Of a DNA stretch of 64,000 bases, positions 24,601-34,620 are shown piece by piece (within the stretch, counting starts at the first letter, position 1; the number at the start of each line of letters is the position of its first letter). A program made the translations under genes and the position numbers. Origin of the DNA: Boswellia sacra (Eukaryota > Streptophyta > Magnoliopsida > Sapindales > Burseraceae); NCBI GenBank assembly GCA_013180625.2, contig SNVD02002644.1:1-64000 (forward strand), read 5' to 3'. The notes beneath the pieces are model-generated. The model was not told the DNA's origin and ran no database searches. It saw only the letters and a list, made by a program, of their open reading frames with translations.

Positions 24601-25599
24601 CAGCAGTATGGCAAATATCATCATTGCCCATATACACAACTCCACAATCAAGCTGTTCAAACTGAAAGAACCAATCCCGATGTGGACACATATGATAAGT
24701 ACAACCCGAATCCATAATCCACTCATCAGAAACAGAAGTGGATGGATGACCAACTAGACAAATATCTGAATCACTATCATCCTCACGCTCAACAACACAT
24801 GCATCAGAAACAGTCTTGCCCTTTTCTTTCTTTTTCAACTTAGGACAATCTTTCTTCCAATGCCCTTTCTCACAACAAAAGGCACACTCATCTTTTCCTA
24901 ATCTACCCCTCGACCAAGATTTTCCCCTTTTCCTGGTTTCCTACTATGACTACGCCCTCTCACTGTCAATGCATCTACTGACTCATCCCTATGTTCCCTT
25001 TGATCTCTCTTACGAATTTCATAATTCAACAAAGCAGAACAGACTTCTTCAAAAGACAGTTTATCTTTTCCATGGATAAGAGTAATGCACAAATGATCTA
25101 ATTCATCCGGAAGTGAGCCAATCAATAGCATAGCCTTAATTTCATCTTTGAAGGTTTCATCTAAGTTTAACAAATCAGCAATTAACTTATTAAACTCATC
25201 AATATGAGAACTGATGCTCGTACCTGATTTCAACTGGAGACGGAACAATCTCTTCAATAGATACAGCCGATTCTCATTGCTTTTCTTCATATATTTGTTT
25301 TCCAGCGCCTTCCACAATTTGCTTGCAGATGTCTCCTTAGTGAACGGATACTTTTGTTCTCTACACAAGCAAGAGCGAATCAACCCACAAGCTTTTATAT
25401 TAAGCCTGTCCCAATCTCTTGCACTGATATCTTCTGGTTTTGTTTCTTCCAGAACAATATCCAAATCCTGCTGATACAACCCGTCCAACACCTCACTCTG
25501 CCATAAGCCGAAATTATTTCGACCATCAAATTTTTCAACATCTATTTTTGCATTTGTCACGGTCACTGTCTTCTCTGATATAGTCGACGATGAAGCCAT
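21602..25599 (-). pseudogene. Copia Gag-Pol polyprotein with one frameshift and two stops
   Basis: Starts at ATG 25599 (MASSSTISEKTVTV) and ends at TGA 21602. Domains in order: gag (UBN2-like, about residues 15-215), zinc knuckle CAFCCEKGHWKKDC, protease with active-site MDSGCTYHM, integrase HHCC and DDE region (DNGGEYCSD, PQQNGVAERMNRT), reverse transcriptase with [13 protein letters not shown], and RNase H with [12 protein letters not shown] and [12 protein letters not shown]. Lesions: a frame change at about 24900-24910 between gag and the knuckle, a TGA at 24257-24259 after the integrase histidines, and a TAA at 23663-23665 after the integrase core. Reverse transcriptase and RNase H (23611-21602) are unbroken. 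The copy can no longer make a full polyprotein, although it could still be moved by proteins from an intact relative. Confidence 0.93.
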
Positions 25600-25746
25600 A
25601 ACTACCTCTCACAAATAAGCTCGATACACAAATCACCAATAACCAAGCTCCAAACAAACTATTATATTCAATAACTAGCAATCCAAAATCAACAGCCCAG
25701 AACAGTAGTAAGTGCTTCAATGAAATAGCCACTAACTACCCAAAAC

Positions 25747-25764
25747 CTTCGGCTCTTATACCAA
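25747..25764 (-). other. Copia primer binding site (tRNA-iMet type)
   Basis: Just inside the 5' LTR the minus strand reads TGGTATAAGAGCC, one change from the classic TGGTATCAGAGC complementary to initiator methionine tRNA. Two bases (AT) separate it from the LTR end. Confidence 0.8.
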
Positions 25765-25765
25765 T

Positions 25766-26331
25766 TGTTATGCACAAGCGGAAGCGAAAACCAACAGAAC
25801 AACCAAATGCACAACCACAACTATGCCAGATAATTGAATATAATAGCGACAAAAGAGGCAACCAATCAACCACAATGCAGAAATAGAAAACACACCAAGA
25901 TTTAACGAGGTTCGGTATAAGTACCTACGTCCTCGGGCGCGCTGAAGAAACTTTCCACTATCTTCAAAGAGAATTACAAACTTTTGGGCCACAATACAAA
26001 TTCCACAACTATTGGGTCAAACTGTAATTACCCAAATAGTTGGGCCAAACTGTAATTACCCAAACAATTGGGTAATACTACAAATACCCAAAATCAAAGG
26101 AGGAAAAAACAAATATTACAAACTTTAAGGTCCTTACGAAAAAGGCCCTTAAACTATGAGGTCTTATTTATGAGACCTTACAATTTTGAGGGGGTGAAAG
26201 ATATTTCAATTTGGTACACTTATATTTCTCCCACATGGCCTCTTTTATAAGGCCAATGTGAGACCTAACTTTGCTTCTCAAGCAATGTGGGATCTCTCCC
26301 ACTTTGTTTTCATATGAGCCAAATACCAACA
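25766..26331 (-). repeat. Copia 5' LTR
   Basis: 566 bases, nearly identical to the other LTR (five substitutions and one deleted C at about 25939). As the upstream LTR in minus-strand orientation it would carry the promoter. Confidence 0.95.
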
Positions 26332-26336
26332 ACTAC

Positions 26337-27924
26337 AAAGTCTCACTTCCCACTATTTAGAGTTCTAGCCTTGTCAAACAACTTATATACAAAAGAGCTT
26401 TTGATTATCAACATCCTATGGCAAATTCCAAACGACTAGGCTTAGCTTCGTCAGGCGGATCCACAAAGTCCTCGCTCCTCTGCCGCAATCGCTAATTAAT
26501 TTATTTTTCCTTTAAGGACTCAACCTGAAATTCGCTTTGATGTTAAATGATTTTGTTTTTTTCTTTTTTAAATGGGGTTCTTCATTCATTGAAGACGAGA
26601 GTAATGTGGTGTTGCTGTTGTCTTCCTGATCTTGTTGGTAGATATTGTTGATGAGCAAGGAGAAGTGACTCAGATTGAAGAAAATGGTTAAGAGTGGTAG
26701 TGGTGGTGAACTTGCCTTAGGTCTCGTAAGCGAGAGATGAGGTAATGAGGAAGGCAGTTAAGGTGGGCGAGAGAAAATTAAGATTTTTACAGATTATTAT
26801 TTCTCAATATATAGAGAATAACAATAGTCTTAGTTTTGTATATAGCTGATGTAACACTTACAAAGATTGTATATAAGATTAATATAGAATCAGATGAATG
26901 GAAGATGAATATAAAAAAATTAATGCAAGAAGTACTTATGAGTAATGTGAAATTGAATAAGTGATGTCACGTTAATTTAATTTGTAAATAAAATTTGTAT
27001 CCAGACTTTATAAATGTAACATTAATTTTTGTATATTTATAGCAAAATCTTCAAAATATGATTATAAATTAGTTAAAAATATAACAAGAATCCTCTCTTT
27101 ATCTCATCTAAAAATCTACAGTTGGATCTTGCTTATCAACTTACTCTAATTTATTTTTTTATTATATAACCAAATAAAAAAGTAATATGATTACTGTCTA
27201 GTGTTCAATCCCCGCATTTATTGAATAATTAGTCAACGTCTACATACATATATAAGTAAAATTGCCTTCTATATTATATAAAACTTAATTACCTAAAATT
27301 GGTTTTATGCCAGCTAACTTTACTATATAACATAACTGCTAGAATGATTAGTTACCTGCCATATTTAATGAACCTTATCTCATCATATATGGTAACTTTC
27401 TTTTACACATTTAATTAGATAGAACCTTTTGGTTTCATTAAATACTTTATTTGAGAAGAAGACTATAAAATTGAATATCTGTAAAGAAATCATTTTGATA
27501 ATTCTTATTATTAAATATTTGTTTATCTCCATCAGTTTCTATTTGACAATCACCTGATTCAAAAAAAAAATATACAGTACATATAGCTATAACTACCAAT
27601 AAGCGAGGGATCGAAAGTTTCATAAAAGTCTCTTGAGTAAAGTGGAATTTTTAAATATATCTTAATTAAAGAGGGATTTAGATAGAAATGCAAAAGCGCT
27701 CAAATAACAGCTCTCTGGAGAAATATATATGGAAAATTAGGAAGTTAGTTAAATCATTGAGCACAGTACAGTGTACACATAAATATATTAGATGCTGACA
27801 CAGGGCATTTTTATTTTATTTTCAGAGCATTTAGATTTTAAGTTGAGTTGACTTTTAGACCACAAGTCAATTATGGATCATAAAAATAATATTAATATAT
27901 AGGATTAATCACTATGTAAAAGGA
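26337..27924. other. Intergenic DNA, with one arm of an inverted repeat
   Basis: No gene seen. The stretch 26722-26832 is repeated in inverse orientation at 33697-33821. The rest is AT-rich with no bounded element recognised. Confidence 0.5.
26722..26832 (+). repeat. Long inverted repeat, left arm
   Basis: 111 bases whose reverse complement matches 33697-33821 almost throughout (shared blocks CTCGCCCACCTTAA, TGCCTTCCTCATTACCTC, GAGAAATAATAATCTGTAAA). The right arm has one extra piece of about 14 bases. The arms flank the minus-strand PME pseudogene with its hAT insertion. Confidence 0.85.
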
Positions 27925-28739
27925 TTATTTTCCGATAAGACCGATGACAAATGGAACTCCTAATTGCGAAAGCCACCCGCTGCCATCAATAAAATTTTTG
28001 GACTGTGAATTGTTGGACTTCTATAGGATTTTTTATACCAGATAGCCGGGCCACTTTGACTTTACCCTCTATGGAAGGTACCCCGATTTGCGTATTCAGC
28101 ATAATGCAAAGTTTTGAGAGCAAAACTTCGATTATACTCAAAGCCAACCTTCACTATCAATAAGATCATCGAAGTAACATTCCATAACAATTGTTCGTAA
28201 GCATTCTTTCCATGGCCTCCCAAGATCGGTCTTGACACTTAATGTATGAGGTTTAAATTCAGGTGCTGCAGTAATGGTGCAATTATGGAGCAAAATTGCC
28301 GTGTTATTATTTTCGATTTGTCTTCCATCTGCTGTGATCACATTTCTTGCCCTTTAAGTTGTTTTCTAACGTAAATAAAAAGAGTTCTGAAGCACAACAG
28401 CAGCATTACCGAATATGAAGTCAATGGTTCCACAGATATTGCACTCGTAAAAGAAATGCATCCCATAAGATGTCAACAAAGTGTCTTGATGTCCTTCAAT
28501 TAAGCATCTATAACAATAAATGTAGTCGCCAGCAGTTCGTAGAGCCACAGCTTGCCCGTCAGCACCCGCAGAATTGACTGTACTGATGTTTTTGAGTAAA
28601 AATTTTGGAGTATTTATGCCTGTAGGAAAAAAAACATATAATTAAGGATATATTTATTTTAATCTTAATTTACCATATTTTTAACAAATGAAAAGAAATA
28701 GTTAGGTATATATAGGGGTGTTCAAAATTACCCCACCCA

Positions 28740-29235
28740 ATCGAGTTTTGTCGGTTGGTCAGGTTATAGGCAGGTTAGAGTAATAAAAAATCCGACATCG
28801 GGTTGTAAAAGTCGGGTTTTTTGCAATCGGGTTTGAGATCGGGTTTAATTGATGTAACCCGATATAACCCGACCCAATCATAAAGGCCAAAAACCTACCA
28901 AAACGCTCGACAAAACTCGACAAGCTCGGTAGCGCTCGACACAGCTCGACATGTAAGTGTCGAGTGTCGAATTTATAATTCGACACTCGATGTCTTCAAA
29001 AATAGACTAATATTGAGTGTCAGTTGTGAATTCGAAACGACTCGACATGTAAGTGTCTAATGTCGAGTGATGCATCATCACTCGACACTTACATGTCGTG
29101 TGTCGGATTCATCATCCGACACTCGATGTCTTAGTTTGTAGACTAGTATCGAGTGTCGGTTGTGAATCCGACACGACTCGACATGTAAGTATCGAGTGTC
29201 GGATGATAGTGTCGAGCTCTATCGAGCGCGTCGAG
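28740..29235. repeat. Left subterminal repeat array of the hAT element
   Basis: Outer part: TCGGGTT and AACCCGA motifs in both orientations. Inner part: about a dozen CGAGTGTCG, CGACACTCGA and TCGACATGTAAGTGTC units, many arranged as palindromes. These are the expected transposase-binding repeats of a hAT end. Confidence 0.85.
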
Positions 29236-29447
29236 TTTTGTCGAAAATAGACTGTTATAAAAGGAAAAATTTCCCATATTCTAATTTCTAACCCAAGAAG
29301 GAACCCTAATGTGCAATTTCAATTTTAGAATTCAGAGAACTATCCTCTTCCACGGCTATCGACGTCTCCAGGCTCCAGCAACTCTGTCGTGTCTCACGGC
29401 TCCTTCCACACCTCTGTAGCTGCCGCCTTCCGCTTCTTTCAGGTATT

Positions 29448-31509
29448 ATGACTTCTGAATCAACTACTTCCGTTCCTATTGAGGACACCCCTGAAGAAGT
29501 GAGTAGTGAAACTGCTTCCCAAAAAAAATAAGAGAAAAAAACCTCAAGTATCCGATGTATGGGATCATTACAAAAAAATTGGAGAAAACAAGTGTGTTTG
29601 TTGCTATTGTGGGAGGTCCTTTCTTTGTGATAGTAAGAAGCACGGGACTAAAATATTGTGGAATCATTTAGATAGGTGTCCAAAGTACATTTTGAGTGAG
29701 AAACAAGCCGAGAAGGATGAGAAACAAACAGTTCTTTTTTTTTTTTGGTCCAAAAAAGAGAGAAAGTGGAAGTGCGAGTAACCTTGTAGGTATAGGCTTT
29801 GATAAGGAGGCAATTAGAAGGGCGATTGTGGAGATGATAGTTATAGATAAGTTACCATTTAAGTTTCTAGAGAACAAAGGGTTTCGGCATCTCATGCGAG
29901 TTGCGTGTTTAAAGTTTGAATGTCCATCAAGAATAATGGTAGCAAGGAAAATTTGCTCTTTGTTTTTAGGAGAGAAAGAAAATTTGAAGAAGTATTTCAA
30001 AGCAAGCAAGGTTAGGGTGTCGCTAACTACAGATATTTGAACTTCAATACAGAACTTGAGTTATATGGTGATTTCTGCACATTTCATTGATGATAATTGG
30101 AGGTTGCACAAAAGGATTTTGAGTTTCTCTCAAATTGGGGGAAACTATTAGGAAGCAAATTGAGTCTTGCTTGCTTAAGATCACAGTGGATAATGCTAGT
30201 GCAAATGAAGTGGTAATCAATTATGTGAAGAAAAAGGTACAGGGTGGAAAGAGAGCAGGCTGATTCTTAACGAAGATTACATACATATTCGTTGTCTTAC
30301 CCATGTTGCTAATCTCATTGTTGGTGAGGGTTTAAAGGATCTTCATAAGTCCACTGCTAGTATTCGTAATGTTGTGCACTATGTGAGATCATCTCCTACA
30401 AGATTACACAGATTTCAGTCTTGTGTTGAACATGAAAAAATTCAATACAAGGGAAATTTAGTAATGGGTGTACCCACTAGATGGAATGCTTCATATTTGA
30501 TGTTGGAGAGTGCTTTATATTTTCAAAACGCACTTGACCGTTTGGAGGAAGAGGATGGACACTATAAACTCTACTTTGTAGAGGACAACAAGTTGGGACC
30601 ACCTACAGAAGAGGATTGGGATCAAGGTAGATTGTTTGTTAGTTTTTTATAGAATTTTTATGAAGTAACTCTAAATTTAGTGCTTCTTTGACTATGACAT
30701 CACATATTGCATTTAATGGGATATGGACGGTTCATAGTCAATTGATTAAGTTGCAAGAACAAAGTAGTAGTGTTTTGTGTGATATGGCAAAAAATATGAA
30801 GAAGAAATTTGACAAGTACTTTGGGTCTTTTTATAAATTTAATGAGATGTTGCTCATTTCAGTTGTGCTTGATTCAAGATTTAAAATTAGGTACTTTGAT
30901 TTTACTTGGAGAAGTTTTTCGGGTGATACTAAGACAGAGCAAATGATAATGGGGCTTAAAACATTGTTAATTTAAGCTATATGAAACTTATAAGCCTTTA
31001 GTAGATAGCTCTTCAAAAGTGGTAAGGCCTGAAGTGTCAAAACCCCCTGTCAGTCCTATCCCAACCTCATCATTGAGTGATGAAGTTCAGGTGGTAAAGC
31101 CATGGGTAGATCCAGCTATAAAGTTTATGGATAATTTGACCAACTCAGAAACATCAAATGAGGTGGATACTTATTTAAACAATGCCAATTTGGTGGGGCG
31201 GACTGAGGATTTTGATATCTTGGCTTGGTGGAAACTGAAGGCAACTTTCTTGTGTTATCACGTATAGCAAAGGATGTTCTTACTATACCGGTCTCCACTG
31301 TTGCTTCAGAGTCAGCATTCAAGACTGGAGGGTGGATTCTTAACCAATTTAGGAGTTCATTAACTCCTAAAATGGTTGAATCCTTAATATGCTCACAGAA
31401 TTGGATAACTTCTACATTGATTGATGAAGTATTCCCGACTTCAGAGACTAAAGAAGATGTTATTAGAGATTCTGTGGGTTTTTGTACTTCAATTAAGACA
31501 GGTAATTAG
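29448..31509 (+). pseudogene. hAT transposase (BED finger, RNase-H-like core, dimerisation domain), broken
   Basis: From ATG 29448 (MTSESTTSVPIEDTPEE) the frame is broken at a run of A near 29520. The BED zinc finger follows: VWDHYKKIGENKCVCCYCGR and HGTKILWNHLDRC. After a T-tract frameshift near 29740 come FDKEAIRRAIVEMIV and FKFLENKGFRHLMRVACLKF, both hallmark hAT stretches, then SLTTDI ended by a TGA where the family has Trp (30038-30040). The core continues in pieces (VMGVPTRWNASYLMLESAL) to the C-terminal hATC dimerisation block FDILAWWK, IPVSTVASESAFKTGG, SSLTPKMVESLICSQNW, ending at 31509. At least five frame breaks or stops show it is inactive. It would have bound the subterminal repeats and TIRs. 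Confidence 0.9.
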
Positions 31510-31964
31510 GAATTTTGGTTATTAACTTAAAATATCATTTCCAATTTACATTGTAAAACATTGACTAACTATATTATTTTCATGTGTGTTTGTTTGTCAT
31601 TGATATAGAAGTTTTAAAATCAACCATAACAGCAGTTGATCATAAGGAGCTTGATTGATTAGTGCCAATTTCATCGATAATAACTAATTCAACACATTTT
31701 CTTTACTGAATTTGAGTTTTGCATTGTTAAGACTTGTTAAGTTTTTATTCGGTTGGTAACTCTAAATTTTAGTTTGATTTTTTACAACTTGGTGGCCTTG
31801 TTGAATATTGATAATGTTTTCAGTTTTCCTCTCATTTTTTTTTGTTTGATGTTGTTAGAAATATGGAAGAGATGACTTGATTCTTTTTCAATCCAAGTAG
31901 GTGGAATCTCTAGATTTAGTTTGGTGGCCTTGTGATGTCTATTTTCGAAGAAATCGAATGTCGA

Positions 31965-32500
31965 ATGAATCATCCGACACTCGACACTAGCCACTTGACA
32001 CTCGACACTTACAAATCGAGTTGTGTCGGATTCACATCCGACACTCGATATCAGACTATTTTTGAAGACATCGAGTGTCGGATACATCATTCGACACTCA
32101 ACACTATCTACTCGACATGTCGAGTCGTGTCGGATACATGTCAAGTAGATAGTGTCAAGTGTCGGATGATGCATCCGACACTCGATGTCTTCGAAAATAG
32201 TCTGATATCGAGTGTCGGATGTGAATCCGATACAACTTGACATGTAAGTGTCGAGTGTCGAGTGTCTTGTGTGGAGTGTCGGACAATTTCTTTGAAAATT
32301 GTTTGATATCAAGTGTCTATCAGTTGTGAATCCAATACGACTCCACATGTAAGTGTCGACTGGACCCGACAGACCCAATCAACCCGACCATTCGGGTTAT
32401 ATCTCGGGTTATATACTTCAGTAAGCCGATTACGAGTTCATTTTTCAAAACCCAATGCATCATCGGGTTGAGTCCAAGTTGGGCAAAAACCGACCCGACT
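31965..32500. repeat. Right subterminal repeat array of the hAT element
   Basis: Mirror of the left array: repeated ATCCGACACTCGA, ATCGAGTGTCGGAT and TCGACATGTAAGTGTCGA units, then AACCCGACC and TCGGGTTATA motifs toward the terminus. Open frames through it on both strands are by-products of the repeat. Confidence 0.85.
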
Positions 32501-33617
32501 CGACCCGTGTGCACCCCTAGGTTTATAAGAAAAATGTTGAGTAAGCATCAACTATGTTATATTAGCTCTTTTATCTTATAGGGAATGGTGGCGTAGCAAG
32601 AATATTTAACTAATGGGGGCCAAACTTTGAAAAAAAATTCATATGATTTTTTGTTCGGTGCTAAATAAACAAAACTAATGTGCAGGGCACTGTGCACAGT
32701 GTGATTGATGTGCACTTTAAAAATTTTTGAGAGTTGAAGGTTGAAAAACAGATTTACTTTGCTAGAGTTAGTGAATCCATCAGAAAAATTTGATTCTTGC
32801 AGGGGGAATAAGAATTATGAAAATATAGTAGAGGCGTTAGATATTAAATACTAAACTGAATTAACTAGATTTAAAAAAATAAATAAAAAGTGGGCAATTA
32901 CCCTAGATATCTGTTAATAGCTCCATAATTGACAAGAGACACTTACCAAGGTAGGTGTTAAACTTTACAAAGGGAACCATAACATGCAAATATATACCAT
33001 TCGGTGAAATTAAGACTAAATTGACTACTTCGTGACAAGGGCTATATAAGGGGCTTGGCAGCCACATTTGGAGAAGGGGAGAGCTCTTCAGCAGCCTCCC
33101 AGGCCAGCGCCACTGAGGCAAGTCATAAGCAATTAGTAGCAGAAATTTATCTGCAACAGAAAAAACCAAGGAAAAAAACGCATTACGTGCAAAAGCTAGA
33201 GTACTTACTCAATGTGGCAGTTTCATCTGTTTTTGTTCCCGAACTGTAACATTTTTTACCAGTGATTATCGTCTTATTCATCCCATCACCATAAATGACG
33301 ACATTTACACAAGTTCTCGTTGCATACTCCTTTTTTGACATAAATAGAGTAAGTCATACAACTGTTACTGGGTGCATTCTCTGTAGCTTCTCCAATGGAA
33401 CTGAAATCACCACTTCCATCTAGGGAAACTGTTACATTTGGTGGATTCTGACATTGAAATAAAATAAAAACGAAGATTAACCAAATGAACATTGTATGAC
33501 CTTGGGAGGACTTTATAATTTATTCTAAAACGCTCAGAGTAATAGCCAATTTATAAATGTTAATATGGCTAAAAGAGCCTTTTTTTTGGTGGAATTAAAA
33601 TTTGCATCTTCCATATT

Positions 33618-33880
33618 CTTAATTATATCGCTAACTTTCTTCGTAATCTAGAGCCTAAAATCATCATCTCGGAACAACAGACCACCATTAATTGTCTAAG
33701 ACTATTGTTATTCTCTATTTATTATTCTCTATATATTGAGAAATAATAATCTGTAAAATTCTTAATTTTCTCTCGCCCACCTTAATTGCCTTCCTCATTA
33801 CCTCATCTCTCGCTCACGAGAAAAGGCTACCCACGGGATGATGGGATCTCTTAATTATGTCGCTAACTTTCTTTGTAATC
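33618..33880. repeat. 31-bp direct repeat flanking the right inverted-repeat arm
   Basis: CTTAATTATRTCGCTAACTTTCTTYGTAATC occurs at 33618-33648 and 33850-33880 with two mismatches. Between them lies the segment holding the inverted-repeat arm 33697-33821. This looks like an inserted piece with duplicated flank. Confidence 0.75.
33697..33821 (-). repeat. Long inverted repeat, right arm
   Basis: Partner of 26722-26832 in opposite orientation, with one internal extra piece (a partial repeat of TATTATTCTCTA). See the left arm. Confidence 0.85.
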
Positions 33881-33884
33881 ATAC

Positions 33885-34185
33885 TACGGTACACTGGTTG
33901 TACCGTATAACCGTTTTCAAATTTTTTGTAAATTTAATGTAAAAATTATAAATCCTTGTATAAAAGTCGTAAATATAAAAAAAAAAGTTGTAAATGAATA
34001 ATTTTTTATATTTACGGCTTTTATACAATGATTTACAATTTTTAAACTAATTTTACAAAAAAATTAAAAACAATTGATTTACAATTTTATTTTATATTTA
34101 CGACTTTTATACAAAAATTTATAACTTTTATACTAAATTTACACAAAATTTGAAAACGATTGTATGATACAACCGGTGTACCGTA
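33885..34185. mobile_element. MITE with about 50-bp terminal inverted repeats
   Basis: 301 bases. The left end TACGGTACACTGGTTGTACC and the reverse complement of the right end TACGGTACACCGGTTGTATC match at most positions, and similarity continues inward through CGTTTTCAAATTTT. The middle is AT-rich with further internal inverted repeats (GTATAAAAGTCGTAAATATA and its complement). No coding. I could not fix a target duplication, so the superfamily is open. Confidence 0.75.
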
Positions 34186-34289
34186 ATCCAAGCCCTTTGT
34201 TGAGCATCTAGTCTAGTCCTAAGCAATTAACGGTCTTGCACATTGACATGACCTTGAACAGGCAGCTTATTACCCGGGTATTTCCATCC

Positions 34290-34620
34290 CGCAGAATCTC
34301 ATTACTACTAATTTTGTAATCTTTTACTTTGTAACAAGCAAGATTATTGTTTTTCTTGTTCAGTTAATTTTACTCATATCTTACAATTTGAAAGTTCTGA
34401 GTTGGGGAGGTATTGTAAATGAATCAAGGAACTATATAAAGCAAATTTACAAATTGAAGTAACTTCTGAATTCATGCTACAAGAGCAAGAATAGGAGAAC
34501 CCTACAAGCTCTATGATCCTCCTAACTTCCTCATTGACTATAGAAGCCAATGATCTGTCGTTTCTATGATTTGTGGTCCAACTATATATGACAAAGACTT
34601 TATTTTCAATCTTAATCATA
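34290..34620 (-). repeat. Dispersed PME-upstream segment, copy 2
   Basis: Resembles 14430-14770 and 46370-46640 (for example TAGTCAATGAGGAAGTTAGG on the minus strand). It lies 0.8-1.1 kb upstream of PME pseudogene 6 on the same strand, the position copy 1 has relative to the intact gene. An 81-codon minus open frame across it (34619-34374) has no known domain, and I treat it as chance. Confidence 0.6.

Larger units (their letters stand above)
20929..26336 (-). mobile_element. Ty1/copia LTR retrotransposon, nearly complete, with target duplication
   Basis: Two direct LTRs, 20934-21500 and 25766-26331, begin TGTTATGCACAAGCGG and end AAATACCAACA on the plus strand. The 5-base duplication ACTAC lies on both sides (20929-20933 and 26332-26336). 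On the minus strand a tRNA-iMet-type primer site follows the 5' LTR and a purine tract (CAAGGTGGAGATT) precedes the 3' LTR. By eye the LTRs differ at five substitutions and one single-base indel in about 566 bases, so insertion was recent in evolutionary terms. The internal region encodes one Gag-Pol in the order gag, protease, integrase, reverse transcriptase, RNase H, with three lesions. Gag resembles the Tnt1/Tork group (inference). Confidence 0.95.
28713..32519 (+). mobile_element. hAT-superfamily DNA transposon inside the PME pseudogene intron
   Basis: 3.8 kb bounded by TAGGGGTG at 28713 and CACCCCTA at 32519 (8-base terminal inverted repeat, typical of plant hAT). Flanks are GGTATATA (28705-28712) and GGTTTATA (32520-32527), an 8-base target duplication with one mismatch. 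Both ends carry long subterminal arrays: first AACCCGA/TCGGGTT motifs, then many CGAGTGTCGG/CCGACACTCG motifs in both orientations (left about 28740-29235, right about 31965-32500). The centre encodes a broken transposase on the plus strand (29448-31509). Confidence 0.92.
27925..33492 (-). pseudogene. PME pseudogene 6 (two exons, intron invaded by a hAT element)
   Basis: Exon 1 is 33492-33209: MFIWLIFVFILFQCQ, NVTVSLDGSGDFSSIGEA, then a frame change near 33310 and VIYGDGMNKTIIT. The donor GTAAGT is intact. Exon 2 is 28619-27925 with an intact acceptor (CCTACAG) and all catalytic blocks recognisable: GQAVALRTAGD, HQDTL, IDFIFGNAAVV, LGRPW, and VPFVIGLIGK before TAA. Frameshifts at about 28370, 28140 and later, and stops, break the frame. 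Its intron is about 4.6 kb because hAT occupies 28713-32519. Coding blocks are better preserved than in pseudogenes 1-5, so decay is more recent. The PME promoter module is visible on the minus strand around 33540-33575. Confidence 0.9.

Noticed and set aside
31932..32378. Long open frames on both strands at the right end of the hAT element
   Set aside because: The frames exist only because the subterminal repeat lacks stops; the protein is a repeat artefact.
33055..33249. Plus-strand frame with an acidic, Ser/Ala-rich start (GEGESSSAASQASATEASH)
   Set aside because: Lies across the first intron and exon 1 of the minus-strand PME pseudogene; the GC-richer patch is odd but has no start context, splice sites or homologue that I recognise.
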